DNA from: Pseudomonadota bacterium
GTDB taxonomy: Bacteria > Pseudomonadota > Gammaproteobacteria > Enterobacterales > Enterobacteriaceae
Direction of reading: 5' to 3'
DNA length: 64,000 nt
Assembly: GCA_018261615.1 (NCBI GenBank)
Contig: JAGTSE010000018.1
Coordinates: 1 to 64,000 of the forward strand
The notes below the pieces were generated by a model. That model saw only the letters and a list, made by a program, of their open reading frames with translations, made no database searches and was not told the DNA's origin. A program made the translations under genes and the position numbers. Positions 10,044 to 19,974 of this stretch are shown here, piece by piece. Within the stretch, counting starts at the first letter, position 1; every line of letters starts with the position of its first letter.

Positions 10044-11747
10044 TTACTGCGTGGTTTTTTGTTCGACAGGCGCAGGTTGTTGTGAAGTCGTGGCAGGTTG
10101 CGTTTGCGGCACGTTATCGCAGGGCTTCTCTTTCGGACACACCAGATCCAGCATTTTCAACGTGACGCCGTTAGTCCAGCCAAAGCCGTCCTGCAGCGGA
10201 TACTCGCCGCCGCCACCGCCCGTACCGGTGGTACTGACATCATATTTTTCCACCAGTTTTTTCTCGCGGTCGTAGGTGTGCTGCACATTGGTCAGAAAAC
10301 GCCAGCTCACCTCCTGCGAAAGTTTCTGATGCTGGTAATTTTGCAGCCCCTCGGCGGCAACCCATTGCAGTGGTGCCCAGCCGTTAGGCGCATCCCACTG
10401 TTGTCCGCTATTCACGGTGGTTGTGGTGATGCCGCCGGGTTTCAGTAGTCGCGCCTGCGTGGCGGCAGCCACTTTATCCGCACGATCCTTCGCCGCCGCG
10501 TTGACAAACAGCGGGAAGAGCGCCGCTGCCGTGAGCTGGTTTCTGACCTTATGGGTTTTCAGATCGTAATCCGCATACCAGCCCTCTTTTTCATTCCACA
10601 GATTGGCTTCGATACCTTTCTGCCGCGCGGCGGCAAGGGATTCATACTGTGCGGCCTTTGTAGCATCACCGGAAACCTGATAGCCGCGGGCAAGCATTTT
10701 TTCCATTTTGAACATCAACGCGTTCAGATCCACGGGCACAATGCTGGTGGTTCGAATAGTACCGAGCTGCTGCGGGTTATCCATCCAGCGCGAGCTGAAA
10801 TCCCAGCCCGAGGCCGCAGCGGAACGCAAATCGCGATAGATCTCCGTGGCAGGGCGGTTGGGGTTATTTTTCGCCGTAGTAACATCATCAAACCACGATT
10901 CCGGACGTGGCGTATCGCGGTCATCCCAGTAACGATTTAACACGGTTCCATCATTCAGTTTCACTACGCGCTGGCTGGCCTGGCCCGGTTGCAGACTATC
11001 GGCGCCTTGCATCCAGTAGCGATACTCTTTTTCCATCTGCGGTAGCCAGGTTTTCAGTGCCTCATCGCCATCATGGGTGGACAACAGTTCAACCATTAAG
11101 GCGAAAAACGGCGGCTGTGAACGGCTCAGGTAGTAGGTGCGATTGCCATTGGGAATATGTCCCCAGGTATCAATTTCATGCGCAAAGTTGGTCACCATAT
11201 CGTTGATCTTGTCCCAGTGTCCGCTTTCGGCGAGGCCCAGCATCGTAAAGTAACTATCCCAGTAATAAACTTCGCGGAAACGACCGCCAGGCACAACATA
11301 GGATTTTGGCAGCGGCAGCAGGGAATCCCACTTGTCGGCGCTACCGGTTGTGCGTGTCAGCACTGGCCACAGGCCGTCGATATGCTCGCGCAGGCTCTGC
11401 CCTTCAGGCGGAACATAGATCTCGCCTTCTTTCGGTAAGGTAAAGTTAACATCGACGAAGTGGCGTAAATCGAAGCTGGTTTGGTTACGCTGCATACGGT
11501 AATCCGCCAGGATCATCAGCGGATCACCGTTGGGTATGGCATCTACAAAGGTTTTTTGATCGGGAAAAAGTTTGGCGCTTTGCACATCATTAAACAGCGG
11601 GCCGAGCAGAATATCCGGTGATTGCTGCGCATTCGGGGCATCTGCGGACAGCGCCTGGGGAATAACAGCAAGTAATGCTCCACTTAAAACGACGTGCATT
11701 GCCAGCAACAGCGAGCGCGGCTGGCGCATAACAGGTTTTATCATCAA
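10044..11747 (-). CDS. treA: Periplasmic trehalase TreA
   Basis: This GH37 alpha,alpha-trehalase splits trehalose to two glucoses in the periplasm, mainly under high osmolarity. The 567-residue protein (E. coli 565) has an N-terminal signal peptide (hydrophobic run about residues 13-33, cut near ALSADAP) and both trehalase signatures: [20 protein letters not shown] and [13 protein letters not shown]. The Gly-rich [20 protein letters not shown] loop is also intact. AAGGAG lies 8 bases before the ATG at 11747; a second ATG follows immediately. The C-terminal tail (about 35 residues) is Gln/Pro/Thr-rich. Upstream is the AT-rich region before the T6SS locus. Confidence 0.96.
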   Translation of the reverse strand: MMIKPVMRQPRSLLLAMHVVLSGALLAVIPQALSADAPNAQQSPDILLGPLFNDVQSAKLFPDQKTFVDAIPNGDPLMILADYRMQRNQTSFDLRHFVDVNFTLPKEGEIYVPPEGQSLREHIDGLWPVLTRTTGSADKWDSLLPLPKSYVVPGGRFREVYYWDSYFTMLGLAESGHWDKINDMVTNFAHEIDTWGHIPNGNRTYYLSRSQPPFFALMVELLSTHDGDEALKTWLPQMEKEYRYWMQGADSLQPGQASQRVVKLNDGTVLNRYWDDRDTPRPESWFDDVTTAKNNPNRPATEIYRDLRSAAASGWDFSSRWMDNPQQLGTIRTTSIVPVDLNALMFKMEKMLARGYQVSGDATKAAQYESLAAARQKGIEANLWNEKEGWYADYDLKTHKVRNQLTAAALFPLFVNAAAKDRADKVAAATQARLLKPGGITTTTVNSGQQWDAPNGWAPLQWVAAEGLQNYQHQKLSQEVSWRFLTNVQHTYDREKKLVEKYDVSTTGTGGGGGEYPLQDGFGWTNGVTLKMLDLVCPKEKPCDNVPQTQPATTSQQPAPVEQKTTQ

Positions 11748-11760
11748 TCATTCTCCTTGA

Positions 11761-12690
11761 GCTGGCGCATCACGGCACCGCTGACATCAATCTTGTCCAA
11801 ACCTTAGACGAATATCAGATAAATCGCGTGCCCGGTTTGGCATTTTGCGCGATTCCAGACGATTTACCCGTCGGGCTACGACGAAAATGCTTTTTTTCCG
11901 CAAAAATGTGATGTCAGTTGATCAATGCTGCGGGGTTATTGTTTTTAGCAGATCAAATCAACGCGGCTAAAAGGTTTTATTTAATGTGAGTTCAAAGCGA
12001 TTAAGTATCGCTAAACAATTTCATACGAACAATATTCTCACTCGAAACAACCTACGATACCGCCATGAAATAGTTTTGTACGTGACTATGTACGTCCGGT
12101 AAAGATTATGTGCGTCCGGTAAATAATTGCTCGTTGCTCAATATATTTCTCCAATACTGACAAAAGAATTCGAAATGGGGTGTGAAAGCGCCTAAACCTT
12201 GCATTTAATCGGGAATTAAAGCTACCAGATATTGTAGTATTTATTCGTATAATTATGCTTTTAAGAATACTCTTATCACTTTGTTTTTATTATATGCTAA
12301 GAAGGTGGTCATAGATATTATGTATTTAATTTCAGTTTGTTATGAGTTTCTAGTTTAATGAAACTGGCGTGATGGTCTGCTGGTTTTAATAATTCTTTCC
12401 CCAAGTTAAATTTTTTCTTAAGAATTGTCTTAATTTGCAAAAGAAATTAAATAATCTATTTTAACAGGTCGGAGAGAGTATTGAATTGAATAACCCGATC
12501 TGTAAAATCATGTCATGATAGTCAATGAAAAGTAATAATATTGTGGCCTTGTTTTGCGCAGGTTCGTGCGGTAGCTATGCCTTTTGTTAATTATCATGGC
12601 GTTTTTCTGGAATATTTAGAGCGATTTAATTGCTACTTTCCGAAGCGCCCCTGGTCAACACAGTAATATATTTGCAATGGAAAAAACTCT
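11761..12690. other. AT-rich gene-free region between treA and the T6SS locus
   Basis: About 930 bp without a credible gene separates divergent treA from the first T6SS gene. From about 11,930 it becomes clearly AT-rich with many A and T tracts, the kind of DNA that H-NS silences in enteric T6SS loci (inference). It holds the direct repeats at 12087-12123 and a 13-bp palindrome, ATCATGTCATGAT, at 12507-12519. The promoter of the T6SS locus should lie near its right end, but I could not fix a convincing -35/-10 pair or a sigma-54 site. Confidence 0.7.
12087..12123 (+). repeat. Two 17-bp direct repeats, 20-bp period
   Basis: TATGTACGTCCGGTAAA (12087-12103) and TATGTGCGTCCGGTAAA (12107-12123) differ at one base and start 20 bp apart, close to two helical turns. 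Repeats phased like this often bind a dimeric regulator on one face of the DNA. They lie about 570 bp upstream of the first T6SS gene and 340-380 bp upstream of treA. Confidence 0.7.
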
Positions 12691-13185
12691 ATGAACATGC
12701 GAATTATCCTGGCTCTTCTTCTTGTCTTTGGCGTTAGTGGGTGTAAAGCTCCACCGAAACCGGCTCCGGGCGACGACACCATTGTTACCAGTGAAGTGAA
12801 TGGCGTTACCTTAACTCACCGTTATGCAGTCCTTGCCCCAACCGAATTTACCCCCATTAACCAAAACTATCGCGCGCTCTATCCGGCATCCATCATGATC
12901 AAACCGGATTTCGGCGGTAAAGTGATCCGTCAGCTTGAAGCCGGTAAAACCTATATTGTTCTGGGACAGGTAGAGCACTTCTGGATGGCGCTGGCTGATG
13001 AAGGGAAGGAAGAGCTGATCGGCTATGTGCCGATGCGTGCCGTGGTGAAAAGCGAGCTGTACGACAAAACGCTGCGTGAAGATCGTCGTCGCAGAGTCGC
13101 GCCGAAAAAACAGACCTGCGTGACGGTAGACGGCAGCGGCAAAGCCTGCAAAAACGCTAACTCAGGAACCTGGATCATCGATTAA
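12691..13185 (+). CDS. T6SS-locus lipoprotein with SH3-like domain
   Basis: The 164-residue protein has a lipoprotein signal (NMRIILALLLVFGVSGC, lipidated Cys at about residue 18) and then, around residues 65-115, an SH3b-like stretch: ASIMIKPDFGGKVIRQL, GKTYIVLGQVEHFWMAL, IGYVPMRAVVK. A basic segment (REDRRRRVAPKK) and two cysteines near the C-terminus (QTCVTVDGSGKACK) may form a disulfide. SH3b folds often bind cell-wall peptides, so an envelope-anchored role beside the TssJLM membrane complex is plausible but inferred. It is the first gene of the T6SS run, 23 bp ahead of tssJ. It is not one of the core components and I do not recognise a standard name. Confidence 0.8.
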   Translation: MNMRIILALLLVFGVSGCKAPPKPAPGDDTIVTSEVNGVTLTHRYAVLAPTEFTPINQNYRALYPASIMIKPDFGGKVIRQLEAGKTYIVLGQVEHFWMALADEGKEELIGYVPMRAVVKSELYDKTLREDRRRRVAPKKQTCVTVDGSGKACKNANSGTWIID

Positions 13186-13208
13186 TCCAGCCGTGACGAG
13201 TGCCAGAT

Positions 13209-13715
13209 ATGAATAATAATGCTGTTGTGCGCCAGTTCTGTCTGGTGTTTTTCTTTGTGCTGGCCACCCTGGCCAGCGGTTGTGGATCTTCTTCACACAG
13301 CGTACCTACCAGCTACAACCTTCAGTTCAGGGCTCATCCGCAAATCAATGAGTCCGCTCCTCTTAAAGTCAGGGTTCTGCTGTTGAAATCGGACGCCACG
13401 TTTATGTCTGCCGATTTTTGGTCGCTGCAAAATAACGCTGACAGCGTGTTGGGAGCCAACCTGCTCAACAGCGATGAATTTTTCCTGATGCCCGGCCAGT
13501 TGTCGAAAACGCTCAGTGGCAAAAGCGCGCCGGAGGCGCGTTACATCGGCGTGATCGCGGAATATCAGGCACTGGATGGCAAGAAATGGCGTATCTCCCT
13601 GCCGCTCCCGGTACAGGGCGAGAGCCACTTCTACGAATTCTGGAAATCCTCTGCGGACGAACTGGAAGCGAATCTTTTCCTCGACATCAATGGAATTCGT
13701 GTCATTTCCAAATAG
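13209..13715 (+). CDS. tssJ: T6SS outer-membrane lipoprotein TssJ
   Basis: The 168-residue lipoprotein has signal and lipobox LATLASGC. TssJ is the outer-membrane piece of the TssJLM envelope complex and contacts the periplasmic end of TssM. The mature part has the family pattern: YNLQFRAHPQIN, then LKVRVLLLKSDATFMSADFWSL and a C-terminal FLDINGIRVI strand. ATG 13209 is chosen over GTG 13200 because GACGAG lies at ribosome-site distance from it. It is followed 24 bp later by tssK. Confidence 0.92.
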   Translation: MNNNAVVRQFCLVFFFVLATLASGCGSSSHSVPTSYNLQFRAHPQINESAPLKVRVLLLKSDATFMSADFWSLQNNADSVLGANLLNSDEFFLMPGQLSKTLSGKSAPEARYIGVIAEYQALDGKKWRISLPLPVQGESHFYEFWKSSADELEANLFLDINGIRVISK

Positions 13716-13739
13716 CGCCAGCCTAAACAGGAAAACAGT

Positions 13740-15083
13740 ATGAATAAAGCAGAAAAGGTCATATGGACTGAAGGTATGTTTCTGCGTCCTCATCATTTTC
13801 AGCGTGCGGAAAGTTACCTGCAACATCACATTCGCGAGTGGGGGACACTGCAACGTCCGTACCTTTGGGGTTACCTGGATCTTGAACTGGATGACGCGAT
13901 GTTACGTCAAGGCTGTATCGCCCTGAACTCTGCCAGTGGTTTACTGCCGGATGGCACTTTTTTCTCTTTCCACGACGCACGCCAGGCGCCGGCGCCGCTG
14001 GCTATCCCGGACAACACCAGCAATGAGCGCGTTGTTCTGGCGTTACCGGTGCGACGCGGCGGACGTGACGAAGTCATTTTCGGCGAAGAGAAAGATTCGC
14101 TGGCGCGTTATGTCACCTGGGAAAGTGAAGTGGATGACGACAACGCCATGTCCGTCGGACCTGCTGCCGTGCAGTTTGGTCGCTTACGGCTAAAACTGAT
14201 GCTGGAAAAAGATCTGAGCGCCGAATGGACAGCCATTGGCGTGGTTCACGTGCTTGAGAAGCGTAACGATAATCACCTTCGCCTCGATACGCGTTATATC
14301 CCACCGGTACTCAACGCCATCAATAATCCGCTGCTGTATGGTGTGCTCAACGATCTGCAAAGTTTGCTGGTGCAGCGTAGCCAGCAAATAGGCCAGCGAC
14401 TGCGTCAGCCGGGGCGTTTTAATACCTCGGAAATGGTGGAATTCACGTTGCTGTCGCTGATCAATCACCATCTTGGCGAGGTGGCGCATCTGAAAACACT
14501 GCCGATGATCCACCCGGAAGCGCTGTGGCGTAGCTGGTTGCCGTTCGCCACGGAGCTGACGACCTGGACAGCAGCGCGTTCGCCGGAAGAGACGCTGCCG
14601 GTTTATGACCATGACGATCTCGCGGGCAGCTTCAGCAAGCTGCAATTGATGCTGCGCCAGGGGCTGTCGCTGGTAATGGAAGAACACGCTATCCAGCTTC
14701 CGCTCACCGAACGCACTCACGGCCTGAATGTCGCCACGCTGCCGAATACCAGCATGGCGCGGGAGTTCGGCTTTGTGCTGGCGGTCAAAGCCAGCGTGCC
14801 GGGCGAGATCCTGCAAACCCACTTCCCGGCGCAGATGAAAGTCGCCCCAGTCACCAAAATCCGCGATCTGGTACAGCTCCAGTTGCCTGGCATGATTCTG
14901 CGCACCATGCCGGTCGCGCCGCCGCAGATTCCGTGGCATGCCGGTTACAACTATTTTGAACTGGAAAAAGGCGGCGAACTCTGGAACGAAATGGAGAAAT
15001 CGGGGGCTTTCGCACTGCATCTGGCGGGCGAATTTCCGGGTCTTGATATGGAGTTTTGGGCCATCCGTAGCCCGACTGAATAA
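13740..15083 (+). CDS. tssK: T6SS baseplate protein TssK
   Basis: TssK forms trimers that link the baseplate (TssEFG) to the TssJLM membrane complex. The 447-residue length is normal, and the family start is clear: KVIWTEGMFLRPHHFQRAE followed by YLQHHIREW. Further conserved blocks are HLGEVAHLKTLPMIHPE and the C-terminal HAGYNYFELEKGGELWNEM. AGGAAA precedes the ATG. It lies in the usual tssJ-tssK-tssL order. Confidence 0.97.
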   Translation: MNKAEKVIWTEGMFLRPHHFQRAESYLQHHIREWGTLQRPYLWGYLDLELDDAMLRQGCIALNSASGLLPDGTFFSFHDARQAPAPLAIPDNTSNERVVLALPVRRGGRDEVIFGEEKDSLARYVTWESEVDDDNAMSVGPAAVQFGRLRLKLMLEKDLSAEWTAIGVVHVLEKRNDNHLRLDTRYIPPVLNAINNPLLYGVLNDLQSLLVQRSQQIGQRLRQPGRFNTSEMVEFTLLSLINHHLGEVAHLKTLPMIHPEALWRSWLPFATELTTWTAARSPEETLPVYDHDDLAGSFSKLQLMLRQGLSLVMEEHAIQLPLTERTHGLNVATLPNTSMAREFGFVLAVKASVPGEILQTHFPAQMKVAPVTKIRDLVQLQLPGMILRTMPVAPPQIPWHAGYNYFELEKGGELWNEMEKSGAFALHLAGEFPGLDMEFWAIRSPTE

Positions 15084-15100
15084 GAGAGCGAGCGCACAAT

Positions 15101-16339
15101 ATGCAGCAACAAAACGCCGCCGGCAGTGATGCCGCTCTGGCAGGAGCCAGTGGTAACAATCCTTTGGTCGCAGCGGCAAACCCGCTACTTAATGCGATAC
15201 CGCAAATCCGCTTTTCGGTCTCCCATGACGATCAAAGCGGTTTGCGTCAGCATTTAATTGATGAGATCCGCCGTTTTGAAGTGCGCTGCCAGCAATCCGG
15301 GCTAGCCTACGAGGTGATCGTTGGTGCGCGCTACTGCCTCTGTACCGCGCTGGATGAAGCCGCAGCGCTGACGCCGTGGGGCAGCCGTGGCGTCTGGTCC
15401 GGCAGCGGTCTTCTGGTGACATTCCACAACGAAACCTGGGGTGGGGAGAAGTTCTTCCAACTGCTGGCGCGGCTATCGCAAAACCCACGCGAGCATATCG
15501 CGTTGTTGGAACTGATCAACTTCTGCCTGCTGTTTGGCTTTGAAGGCCGATACCGGGTGATGGATAACGGCCGTACACAACTGGAAACCATCAAACAGCG
15601 CTTGTGGCAGATGATCCGCAGCGTGCGTGGTAACTATTCGCCGCCGCTTTCGCCGCATCCGGAAGATCAACCAGTGATGCGCAAACTCTGGCGTCCGGTG
15701 ATCCCATTATGGGCCTGCGTCGGGCTGGCGGGCTTCCTCGCCTGTCTGTTCTATATCTTGCTCAACTGGCGGCTTGGCGACAACACCAGCCCGGTACTGG
15801 CGAAAATCTATCAGACGCAATTGCCGGAAGCCGCCATTGCCCAACCAGCGGAAAGTGCGTCGCCAGTGCTTAATCTGCGTGCCTTCCTGCGCCCGGAAAT
15901 TCAGCAAGGGCTGGTGGCGGTGCGCGATGAAGCCGATCGCAGTGTGGTGACCTTAAAAGGCGATGGGCTGTTTGCCTCCGGTTCGACGGTGGCGCGCGAT
16001 AGCTACGAACCGGTGATCGATCGCGTCGCCCAGGCAATGAACAATATCAGCGGCCGCATTCTGGTGGTCGGCTTTAGTGATAACGTGCCGATCCGCAGCG
16101 CGCGATTCGCCTCTAACTACGAGCTCTCTCTGGAGCGTGCGCGCTCGGTGCAGTCGCTGCTGCAAAAACATTTGTCGCAGCCGGAACGCGTGAAAGCGGA
16201 AGGGCGAGGGGAGATAAACCCGATCGCGCCGAACAACACGCCGGAAAACCGCGCCCGCAACCGCCGCGTAGAGATTACTTTGCTGGTGTCGCCGGAGAAT
16301 ACGGCCGCCGAGCTGAACGGACTGCCGCAAGGAAACTAA
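15101..16339 (+). CDS. tssL: T6SS inner-membrane protein TssL with OmpA-like domain
   Basis: The 412-residue protein has an N-terminal cytoplasmic DotU-type domain (RHFLIDEIRRFE-like start at about residue 45, YCLCTALDEAA, SLLVTFHNETWGGEKFF-type block), one membrane helix near residues 205-225 (LWACVGLAGFLACLFYILL) and a periplasmic C-terminal OmpA-like domain. In the OmpA domain the peptidoglycan-binding pattern is visible as GFSDNVPIRSARFASNYELS with RARSVQSLL and NRRVEITLL. This is the extended form of TssL that anchors the TssJLM complex to murein directly. tssM starts three bases after its stop. Confidence 0.95.
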   Translation: MQQQNAAGSDAALAGASGNNPLVAAANPLLNAIPQIRFSVSHDDQSGLRQHLIDEIRRFEVRCQQSGLAYEVIVGARYCLCTALDEAAALTPWGSRGVWSGSGLLVTFHNETWGGEKFFQLLARLSQNPREHIALLELINFCLLFGFEGRYRVMDNGRTQLETIKQRLWQMIRSVRGNYSPPLSPHPEDQPVMRKLWRPVIPLWACVGLAGFLACLFYILLNWRLGDNTSPVLAKIYQTQLPEAAIAQPAESASPVLNLRAFLRPEIQQGLVAVRDEADRSVVTLKGDGLFASGSTVARDSYEPVIDRVAQAMNNISGRILVVGFSDNVPIRSARFASNYELSLERARSVQSLLQKHLSQPERVKAEGRGEINPIAPNNTPENRARNRRVEITLLVSPENTAAELNGLPQGN

Positions 16340-16342
16340 AGG

Positions 16343-19300
16343 ATGAATATGGTGCTTTCATTGCTGACCAACCGCATTTTGTGGGGTTTCCTTGGCGTGA
16401 CGGGGTTGGCTGCCGTGATCTGGATGATCGGCCCGCTACTCTCGGTCGTTGACTCCCGCCCACTTGAATCAGAGCAAAACCGCATGATCACCATTGCGGT
16501 GATGTACCTGATTTGGGTTCAAAGCCACATTGTGCCGCGCCTCTATAATGCCTGGCTCAACCGCAAGCTGATGGACAACCTGAAAAGCGAAGAAGCCAAA
16601 GATACGCTCGAGCGCAAACGCCTGAACAGTGAAGATCAGGTGCTCAATGAGCGCTTTGAAGAGGCCGCACAGGTACTGAAAAAAGCCCACTTTAATCAGC
16701 CAGGCCAGCGCGGACAGTGGACGCAGCGCTTCGGCACCCAGTATCTGTATCAGTTGCCGTGGTACGTGATGATTGGCGCGCCGGGTTCCGGGAAAACCAC
16801 CGCGCTGGTGAACTCCGGCCTGCAATTCCCGCTGGCGGATCGCTTTGGTAAAACCGCGCTGCGCGGCATCGGAGGAACGCGTAACTGCGACTGGTGGTTT
16901 ACCAACGAAGCGGTACTGCTGGATACTGCCGGTCGTTACACCACACAGGAGAGCGAGCAGTCCCAGGATGCCAGCGAATGGGCGAAATTCCTCGGTCTGC
17001 TGCAAAAATACCGCCGTCGCCAGCCGATTAACGGCGTGATTGTGACGATCAGCATCGCTGATCTACTGACACAGTCCGCAGAAGCGTCCCGTGAACAGGC
17101 GCTCAATTTGCGCCAGCGCCTGACTGAGTTGCATGAGCAGTTGGGCATTCGTTTCCCGGTTTACGTGCTGGTAACCAAAGCCGACTTGCTGAAAGGTTTT
17201 CGCGCCTATTTTGCCGGTTTTGACAAAGCGCAGCGCGACCAGATCTGGGGTTTCACCTTCCCGTGGGAAAAAGCCAGATTGGTGGATTTTGACTTGCAGG
17301 GCAGTTTTCTGCAGGAATTTGCCCTGTTACAGCAGCGGCTGGATGCGGCACTGCCGGACACGCTCTTGCGGGAAAGTGATGCGCAGGCGCGCGCGGAATG
17401 TTTCCTGTTTCCGCAGGAATTCGCTGTACTTCGCCCGCTACTGTCTGACTACCTGAACACGCTGTTTGCCCGTTCTAACTTCGAAACCAAATTCTCACCG
17501 CGCGGTATCTACTTCGCCAGCGGTACGCAGGAAGGCCTGCCTTTCGACCGCGTGATGGGCGAACTCAGCCGGGCGCTTTCGCTACCGCAGGGTAAAGCTG
17601 GGGATAACTGGGATTCGGTGAGTAAAGAGGAGCCAGTACCGGGCGGAAAAGGCCAGAGCTTCTTTATCAAGCATGTGCTGCAAAACGTCATCTTCCAGGA
17701 AGCGGGTATTGCCGGACAAAACCGCTGGTGGGAGCTACGTAGCCGGGCGATGATCTGGTCCGGTTATGCGGCGTTGCTGGCACTGCTGATTATTGTCAGC
17801 GCTTTGTGGCTGACCAGCTACGGCAATAACAAAGATTACCTTAATGAAGTGAAGGCCAAAGTGCCGGCGCTGGATCAGGAGATCAAAGCCCTGCGTAGCC
17901 GCCAGCAGGGCGATCTGTTTGCCATGCTGCCGCTGCTTAACGGGCTTTCCGCGCTGCCGCAGAGTAACGCTTTCGACATCAACAATCCGCCGATCACCCG
18001 CCGTATGGGATTGTACCGCGGTAACGATGTGGCTGACGCCTCACAGACGCTGTATCAGAAAGCGCTACAACAGATGCTGTTGCCGGAAGTGGCAATGCGC
18101 ATTACCACCTGGCTGCGCAACGATAACGGCAGCGATGTGGAGTACAGCTACGAGGCGCTGAAAGCCTACCAGATGCTCTATCAGCCGAAACATTACGACG
18201 GCAAATTTCTGCATTCGTGGGTGATGCTCAATTTGGAGCGCAATCTGCCGCAGAACGTCACCAGGGCGCAGATCCGCCAGCTTGAATGGCACCTGACACA
18301 ACTACTGGAGCCGCAAATTCAGTCGTCGCCGTACGCCAAAGATGAGGCGTTAATCAGCCGCGAACAGGCAATGATTAACCAGCAGCCGCTCTCCACGCGC
18401 GTTTATGGCCGGCTGAAACGTCTGCTGGAACATGATGACAACCTGAAGCCGGTTTCGCTGGCTTCACTGGGCGGGCCGCAAAGCGAGTTGGTCTTTTCGC
18501 GTAAAAGCGGCCAGCCAGTGAGCGAGGGACTGCCGGGGTTGTACACGCCGAACGGCTACTGGAATAACTTTAACGCAAAGATCGCACCGGTCACCGCTTC
18601 CCTGCATGAAGATGATAGCTGGGTACTGGGTGCGACCACGCAGGCGGAAGACAAGCAGCAGACGGATAACGCGGTGCGCCAGCTCTACGCCCGCGATTTT
18701 ATCGCCCTGTGGGACAGCTTCTTAAGCGACATCCAGCTGAATAACAGCGCCGATCTGAATCAGCGCATCAATACGGCGCGCTTGCTCTCTGGCAACAACT
18801 CACCACTGCGTCGGCTGGTGCTCAACCTGAGTCAGCAACTGAAACTGACGCGGGATGAGCCGGAAGACGCTGAAAAAGCGAAAAGCGCTGGCAGCACTAA
18901 CCGTGGTACGCAGATGCTGGAAACCCTGTTCAGCAACCACGATGGCGCAGCAGAAACCACCAATGCCGCAGCCAGCCAGACACCGGAACAGCGCGTAACC
19001 GAACACTTTGCGCCGATTATCGAACTGGCGCAGCCGCTGGAAAAGGGCGGGAAAACTATCGTCTTTGATGATTTTCTCAAGCAGGTTGATGAGCTGTACC
19101 GCTATCTGACCGCCGTTCAGGATGCTGCCAACAGCGGGATGCCCCCGCCGGGTGGTGAAGCGATCAGCCGTTTACAGGCCAGCGCCGGACGTCTGCCAGG
19201 CGGCCTGCAAACCATGTTCAGTAACATGGCAGTAGGGGCCAGCAGCGATACACAACGGCGGGATCTGGAAAATGTTCGCAAGCGTATCAGCGTTGAAGTA

Positions 19301-19957
19301 GGCAATTTCTGCCGTCAGGCCATCGCCGGGCGTTATCCGCTGGTGCGCTCAGCCAGCAGCGAAGTGACACCGGACGATCTGGCGCGCATGTTCGCGCCGG
19401 GCACCGGTCTGATGGACACCTTCTTTCGCGATAATCTGACCAATAAAGTCGACACCACGCAATCCACCTGGCGCTTTATGCCTGGTATTGACGGCAAAAC
19501 GCTGCCGGGCAGCGAAGGTTTGTTGGTGCCGTTTCAGCAGGCGCAATCTATCCGCGATGCTTTCTTTGCCAATGGCAACACCACGCCATCATTTCGTACC
19601 ACCGTGCGCACGGTGCGTATGGATAACACCATCCTGACCATGACGCTGGATGTGGACGGGCAAATCCTGCGTTATAGCCACGGGCCACAGGCGGTACAAA
19701 TCGTTAACTGGCCGGGATCGGGCGGAACCAACCAGGTGAGGATGCAGCTCGGTCTGGCCAGCGGCACAACCGCGACGCTGGTCACCAACGGTGCGTGGGC
19801 ACTGAATCGCTTTTTCGAGAAAGCCCGCGTCAGCCCCGGCAGTAGCAGCCTTAGCCGCCAGGCGACATTCACCGTTGACGGGCATCAGGTGACGCTGGAG
19901 TTTGCGCCTAACAGCATCCGCAACCCGTTCCAGCTTCCCCGTTTCGCATGTCCTTGA
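16343..19957 (+). CDS. tssM: T6SS inner-membrane protein TssM (IcmF family)
   Basis: The 1204-residue protein spans the inner membrane and reaches TssJ. Two N-terminal membrane helices lie at about residues 8-30 and 48-65, then a cytoplasmic NTPase domain with Walker A GAPGSGKTTALVNSGL and the switch-like LLDTAGRYTTQ. A third helix (about residues 473-495, YAALLALLIIVSALWL) leads to the long periplasmic region with C-terminal DUF1215-type blocks (FRTTVRTVRMDNTILTM, VQIVNWPGSGGTNQVRM). Walker A is intact, so this is the NTP-binding type. An alternative Met lies two codons in. Its end lies very close to tagF. Confidence 0.96.
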   Translation: MNMVLSLLTNRILWGFLGVTGLAAVIWMIGPLLSVVDSRPLESEQNRMITIAVMYLIWVQSHIVPRLYNAWLNRKLMDNLKSEEAKDTLERKRLNSEDQVLNERFEEAAQVLKKAHFNQPGQRGQWTQRFGTQYLYQLPWYVMIGAPGSGKTTALVNSGLQFPLADRFGKTALRGIGGTRNCDWWFTNEAVLLDTAGRYTTQESEQSQDASEWAKFLGLLQKYRRRQPINGVIVTISIADLLTQSAEASREQALNLRQRLTELHEQLGIRFPVYVLVTKADLLKGFRAYFAGFDKAQRDQIWGFTFPWEKARLVDFDLQGSFLQEFALLQQRLDAALPDTLLRESDAQARAECFLFPQEFAVLRPLLSDYLNTLFARSNFETKFSPRGIYFASGTQEGLPFDRVMGELSRALSLPQGKAGDNWDSVSKEEPVPGGKGQSFFIKHVLQNVIFQEAGIAGQNRWWELRSRAMIWSGYAALLALLIIVSALWLTSYGNNKDYLNEVKAKVPALDQEIKALRSRQQGDLFAMLPLLNGLSALPQSNAFDINNPPITRRMGLYRGNDVADASQTLYQKALQQMLLPEVAMRITTWLRNDNGSDVEYSYEALKAYQMLYQPKHYDGKFLHSWVMLNLERNLPQNVTRAQIRQLEWHLTQLLEPQIQSSPYAKDEALISREQAMINQQPLSTRVYGRLKRLLEHDDNLKPVSLASLGGPQSELVFSRKSGQPVSEGLPGLYTPNGYWNNFNAKIAPVTASLHEDDSWVLGATTQAEDKQQTDNAVRQLYARDFIALWDSFLSDIQLNNSADLNQRINTARLLSGNNSPLRRLVLNLSQQLKLTRDEPEDAEKAKSAGSTNRGTQMLETLFSNHDGAAETTNAAASQTPEQRVTEHFAPIIELAQPLEKGGKTIVFDDFLKQVDELYRYLTAVQDAANSGMPPPGGEAISRLQASAGRLPGGLQTMFSNMAVGASSDTQRRDLENVRKRISVEVGNFCRQAIAGRYPLVRSASSEVTPDDLARMFAPGTGLMDTFFRDNLTNKVDTTQSTWRFMPGIDGKTLPGSEGLLVPFQQAQSIRDAFFANGNTTPSFRTTVRTVRMDNTILTMTLDVDGQILRYSHGPQAVQIVNWPGSGGTNQVRMQLGLASGTTATLVTNGAWALNRFFEKARVSPGSSSLSRQATFTVDGHQVTLEFAPNSIRNPFQLPRFACP

Positions 19958-19974
19958 ACTGCAAAGGAACGCCA

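Noticed and set aside
12360..12400. Possible sigma-54 site (TGGCGTGATGGTCTGCT) upstream of the T6SS locus
   Set aside because: The spacing between GG and GC is 11 rather than 10, and no enhancer-binding regulator is encoded in the T6SS locus.
14190..15179. Open frame of about 330 codons antisense to tssK
   Set aside because: It is the mirror of a well-supported core gene with no domain or ribosome site of its own.
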